Source: Phallus indusiatus (Eukaryota; Basidiomycota; Agaricomycetes; Phallales; Phallaceae). From it: DNA of 64,000 nt. Under the pieces are notes generated by a model that was given only the letters and a program-made list of their open reading frames with translations, did no database searches and had not been told where the DNA came from. Every line of letters begins with the position of its first letter. The first letter of the stretch is position 1. A program made the position numbers and the translations under genes. The stretch lies in NCBI GenBank assembly GCA_027605045.1, contig JAQFWX010000004.1, positions 1,870,683 to 1,934,682 on the forward strand, given 5' to 3'. Of the stretch, positions 13,970 through 26,200 are shown in pieces.

Positions 13970-15845
13970 ATGCTTGGTTCTCAGCTTCTTTCTGTGAAAA
14001 ATTTAAGTCATCCTCAGTTTCAAAACCAAGATCATCATAACCATAGTACGCATTGAAGAATATCTTCGTGGCCAAAACTCTGGACCCCAGGTAGTGAAAC
14101 CTCCAACAAAAACAAACACCTCGTATGGGAAAAATAACTTCCAGTCCGTTCCGATCAGCCTGCCTGGAACTGGGTTTTCTAGTCCTATATTGCAACCTCG
14201 CATGGAGAAAGTTAATCATGGCAAAGACAGAGGATCACTATACGTTCAGAGGTCAAATACCAAGAGGACTGTCAAGAAGTCTAAAGAAACGACAGAGGAT
14301 TCGGCTGAAAATGAAGTCGAAGACAGGTCGAAACGTAAGTTTCTTACAATCTTGTAGTGCTCAATCGGCTTCGACCAAACGAACTTCACTTCAGGCTTAA
14401 AAGCCCGTCGCGTCAGAAAAGGGATTCAACGCCAGATCATGAAACAAAAGTCCCCAGAAGTAGACAAGTCCGTCACGCCCAACATAGCCAAGCCCAATAG
14501 CTACTCCGAGCTGAGTTTACTGCGGAAATCACCTCCTTTGAATATCAGAAGCGGACGACTCACAGTATGCTACAAATTCTCTCGTATATGCACCTGGTAT
14601 AGTTAACATCAATTTTAGCTGAAGCAGAATATTGTTCCCGGATTTTTCAGCAAAGGAAAGTCATCAACTACAATCCGTACCGCTAACAATAAGCCAAAAA
14701 GACCTGGTATGATTTATCGTAAGATAACATGAGATATTTTCGCTAAACAGCAAGCAGCAATACCAGCGAAATTGAATAAGATGCCGAACGAACAACCAGC
14801 TAGCACGAGTGTTAGAACGGCATCTCCCAGCGTTACTGAAGCAGTTAGGTCAGAAGATGAACGTTCAAGGAATGGGGTCAGGCAAGCTATCGCTATGCCA
14901 GATTCAGACCATACACCGAACCTGTGCCCGCCAAAATTAAGCAATATTAATCGAGAAACAACTACGGAGACTGGAGTTCCCTCAACGGTGTCACAGCATT
15001 CATGTAGATATTCTGACGTCTGGGACATTGAAGTTGAGAAACCTCTGCCTTCCGATGCATCATCCATAAAGGGTGCCGGCTCAAGACAACCAGAACCTGA
15101 ACAACCAAAAGACCGAGGCATTCTTGGTTCAACACCCGCAATACAAAAGCAGCACAGTCATCATAAGGTGTACCTGGATTCGGATGATATCACTACTCCA
15201 ACACGGAACGCACAATCTGTTGGCCATGTCGTATTGAGAAAGACACCCAACGCTAACACATTCTTCTGGATGCCTTATTCCTCACAACGGATACCGCGTG
15301 CGAATAATGTCGTGGCCTCTCTAAGTGTCGAAGATATTCTTGATTTTCATGGTGCTCAAGAACAATTGGGAGATGATTTGGAGTTTATTTCGCCCATTCG
15401 ATCCAACAGCCAAACTCATATACATACATCTCGTTTGGACCTAGATGGAATGGATGCACTCAATTCGCCGGATTTCTCTGTTGAAAGTCATTCTGGACTT
15501 GATGGATATGATCATTGTGACAGACACGAGATCCCCAGCCCGTGGCCGCAAATCGGAAATAGTAATGACTTCGAGGATATCATGCAAGACTCGTATCCAT
15601 ATAGCATTTCCCACGGGAACAATGCATATGATTATATGGCTAATTATGAGACAGAAGGCGACTTCAGCATAAATGTCAACGTGAGGACTGATACTCCTGC
15701 GTTGGGTCAGCGAGAACTGGGCGTGGCTGGGCACCATAATTCCACATTATATCCTCTTTTCCAAACGATGACGGGCGGTAATTGGGATTCGGAGGAAGAA
15801 TTAGAAAAGAATTTGCACAATCATTGGCAACCTCAAAGGTTTTGA
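13970..15845 (+). CDS. Hypothetical disordered Ser/Asn/Gln-rich protein
   Basis: I do not recognise a family. Exons that join in phase are 13970-14045, 14095-14334, 14395-14564, 14619-14706 and 14755-15845, the last coding for more than 360 residues. If the first exon is wrong, the ATG at 14202 is the next candidate start. The N-terminal third is basic (KRTVKKSKETTEDS, LKARRVRKGIQRQIMKQK), suggesting a nuclear protein. The rest is polar and acidic, rich in S, N, D, H and Y, with no predicted membrane helix or catalytic motif by eye. Short islands such as HVVLRKTPNANTFFWMPY and LSVEDILDFHGAQEQLGDDL may be folded or linear motifs. The protein ends WDSEEELEKNLHNHWQPQRF. A nuclear regulatory or chromatin role is a guess only. 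Confidence 0.6.
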
Positions 15846-15990
15846 TAATCAGCCTATTGAGACGAGATTACAAAGCGCTCGCGTAAGCAGCTGTACAGTT
15901 CTTTCTTTTTCGCAGCATTACAACTCCGCCGGTGCTTCAACACGCTCACCCTCCGCAAGATTTGGATCCTCCTCCCTTCCCTATTTAACA

Positions 15991-16974
15991 ATGGCCGTTG
16001 GCAAGGTTTGTCCACAACGTCTCTGCATTGAGAGCTATAGTTCACTCTCCCTAGAATAAACGTTTATCGAAGGGTAAGAAAGGTTTGAAGAAAAAGGTCG
16101 TTGACCCGTTTTCGCGCAAAGGTGAGTTTGTCTATACAGCTTAAACTGGTCAACTAACTTTGTTCTAGATTGGTATGATATCAAGGCACCCAATATCTTC
16201 GAAGTTAAAAATGTCGGGAAGACTTTGGCAAACCGGTCGCAAGGTTTAAGTACGTGCTCTGCATCTCATATCTCAATCCTCAGACGATTAACTTTTCATC
16301 ATCTGACAGAAAACTCTGCGGATTCATTGAAGGGGCGTGTCATTGAGGTCTCACTTGCGGACTTGAACAAGGACGAAGAACAGTCATTCCGTAAGATCAA
16401 GCTGCGAATAGATGAAGTTCAAGGCAAGAACTGTCTCACAAACTTCCACGGAATGGATTTCACATCCGATAAATTACGCTCTCTCGTCCGAAAATGGCAG
16501 TCGCTCATCGAGGCTCATGTTGATGTGAAGACCCAAGACGGCTACCTCGTCCGTCTCTTTGCCATTGCTTTCACCAAAAAGCGACCAAATCAAGTTCGCA
16601 AGACCACATACGCGCAGTCCTCGCAAATTCGAGAAATCCGGAAGAAAATGTTTGAGATCATGACTCGTGAAGCATCAAGTGTCGATCTTCTTGCATTGGT
16701 TCAAAAATTCATCCCCGAAGCAATTGGAAGGGAAATCGAGAAAGCTGCTCGGGGAATCTACCCAATACAATCCGTTTATATCCGCAAAGCCAAGATTCTC
16801 AAGGCACCTAAATTCGATGTTTCAAAACTCCTGGAAATTCATGGAGAATCAACAGACGTAAGTCTGCATTTTTAATTATAGTCTACAATCAACTTACGTG
16901 AATATTGACTTCAGGAAACTGGCACTAAGGTAGTAAAGGATTTCAAGGAACCTAAGATCTTAGAAGCCGTATAA
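15991..16974 (+). CDS. RPS1: 40S ribosomal protein eS1 (Rps1/S3a)
   Basis: eS1 is a small-subunit ribosomal protein near the mRNA exit channel. Five exons (15991-16005, 16055-16121, 16169-16249, 16310-16857, 16915-16974) give 256 residues, matching the family. The first exon holds only five codons (MAVGK), a common layout in fungal ribosomal protein genes. Diagnostic stretches are [80 protein letters not shown] and [15 protein letters not shown]. The tail reads [15 protein letters not shown]. Just upstream a pyrimidine-rich stretch precedes the ATG (cctcccttccctatttaac), typical of translation-machinery leaders. Confidence 0.95.
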
Positions 16975-17254
16975 AATTATACTACAATCTGATTGTCACT
17001 CGCATGTTTTGTATGCTATACAACCAGCTCTAGGCATATGGATATGCTATGAACTTCTCAGAATTCCTTTTTTCCACTATTATATGAAGCCATTGTCCTT
17101 CAGGATAAACGGATAGAGCTGCCCTTCGTATATCTACTTATAATATAGTCGTGTCTAAGTGAATCGTTTGAGGCATCTTGCCTCATCCGAATTTGGCTGT
17201 CGGAGCTTGAGTTGTGTCGATTCGAAGTTATTTGCACTCAGTTTAGGTCAGGTC

Positions 17255-17994
17255 ATGGACGTGGCCCATATCAAAAGCCTGCTAGGGTACATCCCGATTG
17301 GCCTAAGAAGGTATATTAGAATCAAGATATTAAATTAAGGACTTAGATTTTTCGGCTCCACTAACAAACTCGATATTTAGGGTATAACTTTCCTCGATAT
17401 CTTCCCAATTTTAAGGGATCCGCTTGCTTTCGAATCCTCATCACGCATTTCGTTCATCACATCCTGTCGCATACAATACCGAGTACTGGGGGAAAGATCG
17501 ATGTCGTGGTTGGTTTGGATGCGCGAGGATTCTTGTTGGGTCCAATTATCGCTCTACGTCTCGGAGCAGCATTTGTGCCTGTCCGAAAGAAGGGCAAGCT
17601 CCCAGGACCGTGTTCAACGGCGGAATACGTGAAAGAATACGGGACGGTATAGATTCTTTTTGCGGCCTTTCAGCGATGTCACAGGCACTAAATGGATCGA
17701 AACAGGATAGTTTTGAAATGCAGGCGGATTCGATAAAACCAGGCTCTAAGGTCATTGTCGTGGATGACCTCATCGCGACAGGTAAGAGAAAATTCGGATT
17801 GTATAGTTGATTTCGCCTCACATTCTGACGCTTTGTCGTACGCACTAGGCGGCTCAGCAAAGGCTGCAGGCGAACTCGTCGCCGCTCAGCAAGGCCAAAC
17901 GGTTGAATATTTGTTTATCATCGGTTTGACGTTTTTGAAAGGCGCAGAGAAATTGAATGCACCTGTATATACGATGATCGAAGCACAAGATTGA
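17255..17994 (+). CDS. APT1: Adenine phosphoribosyltransferase, reading frame broken twice
   Basis: APRT salvages adenine to AMP using PRPP. Exons are 17255-17310, 17381-17646, 17706-17781 and 17849-17994. The N-terminus MDVAHIKSLLG is in one frame, the next conserved block VHPDWPKKGITFLDIFPILR is in another, and LITHFVHHILSHTIPS..VVVGLDARGFLLGP is in a third. Each change requires one extra base, at the G3 run 17285-17287 and the C2 run 17436-17437, and there is no room for introns. Downstream the PRPP loop VIVVDDLIATGGSAKAA is intact across the last splice. As it stands the gene cannot make a full enzyme. It is either a pseudogene or a victim of base-calling errors; the otherwise perfect conservation favours errors. 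Confidence 0.8.
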
Positions 17995-18151
17995 TAGCCA
18001 TTTAATCATGTGTAAATAAAATAAACTGAGATTCGTCCTAAATCAGTGTCCAAGTTGAATCAGGACTTAAATGCACGCAGTTATGTGACATGTGACATGT
18101 GACCGTCACGATAGGCAGCCTTCCCTAGCTCGTTATTTTTCTCGATCTGCT

Positions 18152-21100
18152 ATGAAGAGGGACGCTCCGGAAGAAGACGGTGATACTCAAAATGACTTAA
18201 ATGGCGTTCAAGATAACAATAGCTCTCAGTCACACAAACGACAGCGAGTATTCTCCTCAGAGGCAGTGCTAGTGGATGAATTCGAAAGGGAAGCTAAACG
18301 AGAAGTACCTGCAAGTGCTGGCTTAACTGGCACAGTCGAAGTTGGACAACGATTAGAATTGCGACACCAGGTGTGTAATGTGTTTTCTTTTCTTTGCATT
18401 CGTCAGCCTACTATTATCAAGGTTCGACACCAAGTGGCTATTCCGTTAGGCTACAATTATATCCCTATATCTCAGCATGTGGCTCCAGCTGTACCTGCAC
18501 GACAATACCCTTTCACATTGGATCCTTTTCAACAAGTGGCCATACATGCCATTGAGCGAAACGAAAGTGTACTGGTTTCGGCTCATACAAGTGCAGGCAA
18601 GACGGTGGTTGCTGAATACGCCATAGCCCAATGCTTGAGAGACAAACAACGTGTTATTTACACCAGTCCAATCAAGGTACCTTGGTGGTTCTTTTATACT
18701 TTCATGTATCTGACGTTTTTCCTTTAGGCCTTAAGTAATCAAAAATATCGGGAACTACTAGCTGAATTTGGAGACGTGGGTTTAATGACGGGTGATGTAA
18801 CAATCAATCCCAGTGCTTCCTGCCTAGTTATGACCACAGAAGTAATGTAATTCAATGATAGATTATTTCTATTATACTGATACATCGATGTTTCAGATTT
18901 TACGTTCAATGCTCTATAGAGGTTCGGAAGTCATGCGCGAGGTAGCATGGGTTGTCTTTGATGAAATACACTATATGCGAGATGCTGGTATGTGAGATCT
19001 GCCTGTGGTCTTTTTGTTTTTTCAATATCCTGATCAGTAATGCAGAACGTGGGGTTGTATGGGAAGAAACTATTATTCTTCTACCACATAAGGTTAAACA
19101 TGTCTTTCTATCAGCGACAATTCCCAATGCTATGGAGTTCGCCGAGTGGATCTGTAAACTGCACCAGCAACCGTGTCATATCGTATTTACCGATTTCCGT
19201 CCCACTCCCTTACAGCATTATCTCTTTCCAGCAGGAGGTGAAGGCATATACTTGGTTGTTAACGAGAAAGGGGAATTTCGCGAAGATAATTTTCAGAAAG
19301 CCATGGGTATGGTTGCTGAAAAACAGGGCGAAGATCCTGCCAGCTTAACCGCCGGAAAGGGAAGAAAGGGCAATACAAAGAAAGGCGGTCAAAAAGGTCA
19401 ATAAAACATAAACTTATCATCAAGAAAAAGTCTAAAAATCTTTTATGCTAGGTTCCTCTGATATTGTCAAAATTATCAAAATGATCATGATGAAGAACTA
19501 TAACCCGGTTATCATTTTTGCCTTTAGCAAAAGGGAATGTGAGGCTCTTGCTCGTAATATGGTCAAGTTCGAAGTCAATACTGCCGAAGAACAATCTGCA
19601 GTGGAGAACATTTTCAATAACGCCATTGCGAGTCTTTCTGAACCTGACCGCCAACTACCTCATATTGTCCAAATATTACCTCTTCTTAAACGAGGCATCG
19701 GTGTTCATCACGGTGGTCTTCTCCCCATTTTGAAGGAAGTCATAGAAATCCTTTTCCAAGAAGGCCTAATCAAAGTTCTTTTCGCTACCGAGACTTTTTC
19801 TATCGGTCTCAATATGCCTGCAAAAACCGTTGTCTTTACCAATGTTCGTAAATATGACGGGAATGAGTGGCGGAACCTGAGCAGTGGTGAATATATTCAA
19901 ATGTCGGGAAGGGCGGGTAGGCGAGGATTGGACGACAGAGGAGTTGTTATACTGATGTGCGATGAAAAATTGGAACCTGTTTCCGCAAAATCTATGATAA
20001 AAGGGGAGGCTGACCGGCTGAACTCAGCGTTTCATCTTGGATATAATATGGTGCTGAATTTAATGAAAGTCGAGGGCATTAGTCCGGAATTCATGCTGGA
20101 GCATTGCTTCTTCCAGTTCCAAAATAACGTCGAGATACCAGCACTAGAAAAAGGTATGCAATTTAGCTTATCTTTAACCCTCCGGCTTAAATAACCGACT
20201 TCCAGAATTGAAGGAAGAAGAAAATCGCTTGTCCAACATCTCCATCGAGAATGAAGACGAGATCGGGGATTATTATGATTTACGGAAGAAACTGGATGAA
20301 CTATGTGTTGATTTCAAGTTGGTCGTTACCCATCCATCATATAGTCTCCGTTACATGAAGCCCGGTCGACCAGTGAAGGTTAAACATCAAGATTTGGATT
20401 TCGGCTGGGGGATTGTGATTAATTGTCAGCAAAGGACACCGCCAAAAGTGCGTGTATTCAATCAGGAGGGGCGCAAAGCTGACTTAAGGTCTCAAGGGAC
20501 AAATAGCACCAGATCCGACAGAATCTCCTCATTCCCAATTCATCTTAGACGTCCTCCTTTATTGTACTCAAAATTCTACAGTATCGTCAAATGCGACGTC
20601 CGCCTTGTCAAGTGGCTCGAATAATATAATGCCCTGCCCCCGCAATCAAAAGGGAGTGCCATTAATTGTGCCTGTTTTGCTGTCGACCATTGATGGGATT
20701 GGAAATATTCTCATTCACCTACCAAAGGATTTGAGATCCCTTTCTGCTCGCGAGACAGCGTGGCAGAGTTTTCTTGAATGTCAAAAACGTTTGCCAGAAG
20801 GTATAGCCTTGATTGATCCTATTAAACATATGGGCATCAAGGATGAGAAATTCGAGACACTTGTGAAGGTATGTGAAATTATGTATATGTAAACCCCGTT
20901 GGCTGAATGTTTTTCTATTAACCAGAAAATTGAGTCGCTAGAAAAACGACTGTACGCTAATCCCTTGCACAATTCACCCACTCTGCCTCAACTTTACGAG
21001 CGCTATGCCAATAAAGAAGCGTGTCGTTTACGTATCCGCGAGACAAAGAAAAAGATCCAAGCGAAGCATGATATTCTCCACATGGAAGAGCTTAAATCGA

Positions 21101-21792
21101 GAAAGCGGGTTTTACGTCGCCTAGGGTTTACTACCAGCGCTGATATCATTGATACCAAAGGGCGTGTCGCTTGTGAGATTAGCACTGGAGATGAACTACT
21201 CTTGACCGAGCTCATCTTCAACGGTGTATTTAACACCCTATTGCCAGAACAATGTGCTGCTCTTCTAAGCTGCTTTGTTTTCACAGAGAAGGTGCGTAAA
21301 TTGTCCAACGTCAAATTTCAATGACATACTCAATATTACCATTCTGCCAGAGCGAACAAGTTGTTAAGTTAAAGGAAGAACTGGCTGGCCCGCTACGCTC
21401 AATGCAAGAAATTGCACGAAGAATTGCGAAAGTTGCTAAAGAAAGCAAATTGCCTGTGGTTGAAGATGATTACGTGGCGAGTTTTAAAGTTGAGCTCATG
21501 GATGCCGTTTTGCAATGGTGTCGCGGAGCATCATTTGCAGATATATGCAAGGCACGTGGTCCTACCATCTGTAACAGCCGCTTGAAATGTATTAATATAT
21601 CAGTAATAGTTGACAGACCAGTTCGAGGGTAGTTTAATTCGTGTTTTCCGACGACTTCAAGAGTTAATCCGACAGATGATCCAAGCGGCCAACGTAATTG
21701 GCAATGTCGAGTTGGAAGAGAAGTTCAAAAAGGCAGCAGAGATGCTCGAGAGACCAAACTCCGTCATTTTCTGTTCCAGTTTGTATTTATAA
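18152..21792 (+). CDS. MTR4: Mtr4/Dob1 RNA helicase (nuclear exosome cofactor)
   Basis: Mtr4 is the Ski2-like helicase of TRAMP that feeds rRNA precursors and cryptic transcripts to the nuclear exosome. The start ATG at 18152 opens a disordered acidic N-terminus ([13 protein letters not shown]). Then come the conserved [20 protein letters not shown], Walker [19 protein letters not shown] box in [11 protein letters not shown], motif [36 protein letters not shown] and motif [12 protein letters not shown]. The arch (KOW) region follows, with [11 protein letters not shown] and PPKGQIAPD joined across an intron 20448-20496. The C-terminal DSH domain ends [13 protein letters not shown], as in orthologues. 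At least ten short introns interrupt it, all resolvable in phase where checked. Confidence 0.93.
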
Positions 21793-21974
21793 GCTTTTTT
21801 GTATTCTGGATTAGAACGACTGCTGTGTTTATCCACATAAAGCAAAACAAATCAGTGTATTACACAGTTATAATCTACATTATCGATGTAAATACAATTG
21901 TCCCGCTAAACATTACTCTTTTTTACAATGACTACATTGATGCTAATTAAATATAATGGAAAAAAATAGAGATC

Positions 21975-23086
21975 TCATCCGTTCAGCGCAAAACCACCAA
22001 AGTCAATATATGCTTCTCCAAGAGCGAGCTTTCTAACAACCAAGGCTTCGACGATGAAACGAGATTCAGATGTATTTGGATAAGAAGTCGAGATGCCAGC
22101 TTCGTTTAGTGTGAGGGCTTTGATCCTGGACACAATATCTGTAGGAGGTGAAGTAACCGGTATCGGCTTCTCCAATTTGATTCCGGAAACGGAGGAAGAT
22201 TGGAATGGATCCTTGCTCCCGTTGTCCTCTCGCTTTTCGAGCTTAACCTTAACTCGCTTCCCATTAACCCACTTGCCGTTTTGAGGTTTATGTTTATTTA
22301 AATTCTCTTGTTTGACCGGAACAGTGTGCGATGGTTGGGTTCTTAGAGGACGGGGCTTATATACGGTGCATATCTCGATACCGTTTATTAGAGACTGTGA
22401 GGGTTTCGAAGACTCTTTGCTGAGGAAGACGCGAAAAGTAACAGTCTCCAGGTTTGCGTTGGCATTCTGAGTATCGCATCCATGTATCCGAAATTCGTCT
22501 TCTGCTTTGATCTCGGAGACGTTTAGTATCGCGTTTGTTGGAGCTCTTTCCTTGGCGGACGAAACCCCAAGGTCGTCCTCGGTTAAACCGGAAGGTAACT
22601 TGAACACAGGGTTCAATCCGTTTCCGCTTGATAGCTCTCCAGGAATTTCAATTTCTTTAACAACGACGACAGACGCACCAATCTTTCCTGCCATCATTTC
22701 TAGGGTTTCTAGACTGGCTTCTAAATCAGCGCGAGAAAGACCGACGAGGTGTCCTGAATCAGCAACGCCCAATTCGTAATAAGCATGACCACCGCCCTCT
22801 AATAAACGCCACTTTAGCTGGGTGACGAGTCTTATGAAACGTTCTGGAGAAGGATGCAACAGCCTGAGCTTGTACTCGATATTCCCCTAGAATAAAATAA
22901 GTATTTTCAACTGAAATAGTCATAGTAACATACATATTCAACTTCAGGAACTAACTTGAGAACATTACACGGCTCCGGGTGAGCTACTCCGGTGCTGCCA
23001 TCAATTTGGAGAGAGGGTATATTGGCGATAAGTGAATCCCAAGGACTTCCAACCCTTGGGCTTTCCGAGTCGGATTCGCCAAACAT
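21975..23086 (-). CDS. GTPBP1/GTPBP2-like N-terminal domain protein lacking the GTPase domain
   Basis: Two exons (22934..23086 and 21975..22886) encode 354 residues. Residues 50-130 closely resemble the N-terminal domain of GTPBP1/GTPBP2 (GNIEYKLRLLHPSPERFIRL, LKWRLLEGGGHAYYELGV, GLSRADLEASLETLEMMAGK, GASVVVVKE). In those proteins an EF-Tu-like G domain with GNVDSGKST follows. Here there is no P-loop or NKxD motif. Instead comes a disordered, basic and Ser/Pro-rich linker (NGKWVNGKRVKVKLEKRE) and a short closing block, RFIVEALVVRKLALGEAYID, which resembles the segment that sits just before the G domain in family members. A stop follows directly. It may be a paralogue that keeps only the regulatory part, or a truncated copy. 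The function is unknown. Confidence 0.65.
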
Positions 23087-23264
23087 ATATTTAATGCAAC
23101 TGAGAGGAGAGGAAATAGTAATGCTCTGGTGTTGAAATGGTTCCTATATTCGAGGGATCATAGTGTCGTTTGAGTAGGTGGTGGTTTGGGGATGATTGGA
23201 ATAGCTGGAAGATGACTCGTACACGTAAGCGCTCATGTTTTACTTAATTCTGACCCTTCCAAAA

Positions 23265-26200
23265 TTAGACTAATAGCCTGACGTTTATTATAGGACGGTT
23301 ATTTACATAAAGATATCGTGGTCCAGTATGTTGTTGCTCAGAAGAATCAATCTTAGACGTAGAAACGTCAGAATTTTCAAGACTCATTATGACTTGCGCA
23401 TTCTCCTGAGCGGCGCGCAGCAATAAGTTTTGAAGTGCCACGCCGTCGGGGGGAGATATCACGACCATGGTGGCGTCGGAAATTTGGTCGTATACTGCAG
23501 CTAATTCATCTTCATCTGCCGTAGGATTGATTGGATGTTCGTCGTCGGAAATGACTATAACGCCAACGGCCTCCGCAGCGGTAGCAACGACAAGTTTTTC
23601 AAGGAAGGTGCAACCACCGCGATCGACTACGACTACCGATCCTAAAAACGACTTAGTCGTATGCGGCAGGCAACCCATCGAATTATTTCCGTCGACACGG
23701 AGAGTAGGTATTCCTTTCTGTTGACCGAGATAAACATTTGCGTAAGGATCGCTGCCAAATAATGAAGTGAATGCGGTTACAGCCAATTCTTGGCTATCTC
23801 CCGGGCCAAATAAAGGTATGCTTTCGCCACCTTCTATTTCGAAATGCAGGCGAACTGCGGGTTCGCGACCAAGTGGTGCAACGCTCCTCGTAGATGCAAC
23901 GTTCAAAGAGGAATCGTTAAGATAGACAACTTGTCCAGTGCGGACGGCAATAGGGCCCACTAAATCGAACGGCTGAGTAAACTGCTTAAAAGTGTACGGT
24001 AGATAACCGGGACTCACACCGTGTAATGTCATAACCTCTTCCATCAAGTCGACTACTTAGATACGCTCTTATTCCTGTCATATTCTGAATGACATAACCA
24101 TCTGAGACTTCATAAATCTTTTTCGTGCTAGGTGCTAGGTCTTCCGGTGTGTAAGACCCATCAGGTGACAACACGAAATCGAACGACTATAAAATGCTTG
24201 TGAATATTGTGAAAAATGCTCCAAGTAGAGCACACACATAAAGATCCATTTTTGGTAACTCGCACCATCCCTCGGCTGACCAGTAAACCGAGTCCTCCAG
24301 CGAAGCCGACGAATTGAGGCCGACGGTGAGTCGAGCAAATTCAAAATCATGACGAGTGCGCACGGAACCTGTCAGACCATATGTTTCATCTAACGGGTCT
24401 GCAGGGTGTCTTGGAGAGAGATATGAAGGGCATTGTAGATTTTCGTGCCTGCGTAATTGCCGGCGAACAGGGGAAGGTTGTTTAATTAGTTCGTGGGGTA
24501 ATGTTAGAATATGTCCTTCGGTGCTAAAACCGTATTTGAGTCATCGGAATGAATAACATTGTCTTCGTCAAATAAAAGATATAGGTACTGTGTGGATATT
24601 TTCAGTGTTTGGTCGTGTATTCAGCTGTAACAATACCTTCAACGTCTCACTCAGGACAAATGATTCCATCCTGTCATCACGTTTATTTGTCGAGAGGTCT
24701 CCGATAGAAGCAAGTCCGCAATCCACTTTAGATCGAGATACAATATCATTGAGCACACGTTCTCCAATGTCAAGATAAATAGAATCTCGTGTAGCCTATA
24801 GGCTAAGGTTTTCCCAGTTCAGAACCATTCAATTAGCAAACTTACTCGATATAAGTAGTATGTAGACTCAATAAATTCTTGATTGTTTTTGATAAATGAA
24901 GCGAAAGTAATAAGGGTAAAAACGTACCAGGGCGAAGCGGATACTGCCACGCGGATGGTAATCTTGTGTTGAGATCAAAAACTTCGGGTATCGCTGAAAA
25001 TCTTCTCCAGATGTTCCAATCTTTAGTCGGGGAGAATTAACTGACAATCTATATCCAGTAGACTACTGGCTTACAAATTAGATGCGATTTAATGGCATTT
25101 TGAACATCTCCGGCCAGGACCTAGAGAATATTAAATGACCGATTCGTAGACAATCATTGGAAAAAACACCACCTGAAGGCCACTCCAGAAGGAGCCTAAC
25201 GAATCAGTTGATGCATAAGCAAGAGCCCCGGTCTTCATGTTGACTTGTCTAAACTTGAAAGGAAAAAGCGTATCAATACTGAGTACTCTAGTCAGGTTTG
25301 ACATACCCAAAACCCCTCCTCTCCACGATTAAACCTCATAATATTGCTATATGCCTCTGTCCAAACATCCAAAAACTCAACTTCGCCTGAGATTTGGTTT
25401 GAGTCATACAATACGGAAGTGTTTAACCGCGCTTACCGCTTAGAATATACCATTTGAGAGCATACTCGTAGAAGCTGTCTACGCCAGCCCCAATTCCCGT
25501 TACGTCAGATAGCCACAACTTTGAAAAAAATTAATATATAGAACAAACGGAAGAAAAGAGAAGCACCCCTGTGGTAGCGTGAATGGTATTACCAACCAAG
25601 CCGATATCCGATTTTCTATTCCAGATAGCGAAAAATGCTTTGTATGCAGCGTCTTCGAAGCGAGGATCACCGGTCAATCGACTTAGAATGCCGAATTCGA
25701 TTATTAAAGATCCAGCCCCAGCTGTACCTGTTGAAAGATATACATATATACATTCTCTCTAGTTCAGTAATATAGCTAACTCACAGGTCCATGCCGTTTC
25801 CCCTGGTACAACACCGTATCGTAAATTGACCTTATATAAATCAGAATTTGAAAACCAAAAAGAGTAAAGCTGGTACTCGGGCATAAGGTATCCCTGTGGG
25901 TGTTTGAAAAGCAGGCAGAAGTCGTTGACCAAGATCGTGAGCGAGATGCAAAAGCTAGATGGAAAGAAATGTATCGATCTCAGGCAAATTCAGAATTGTA
26001 AACATGGAAATGGATTGCTCACTTCTCCCTTGTACCATTTTAAATAAAACTTATGATTGTAATTGGATGCAAATTGATGGGCAGAAAGCAAACCACCTAA
26101 AACGCGAATATTCGTTTCAAAGACTTGTGGTCGTGTATTTAGATCGAATGAAGGGACCGCATTAATTACGTTTTGAATAGCTTGAGCGAATCCTCTTCGG

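Noticed and set aside
13944..14219. Minus-strand open frames between the transporter and the disordered protein
   Set aside because: They overlap plus-strand exons that splice in phase and share the composition of the downstream gene; no family resemblance on the minus strand.
23960..24060. Possible frame break in the mannosidase between [10 protein letters not shown] and EEVMTLHGV
   Set aside because: The second block is inside an intron (GTGAGT..GATTTAG); splicing joins GYDITR to [10 protein letters not shown] in phase as in relatives.
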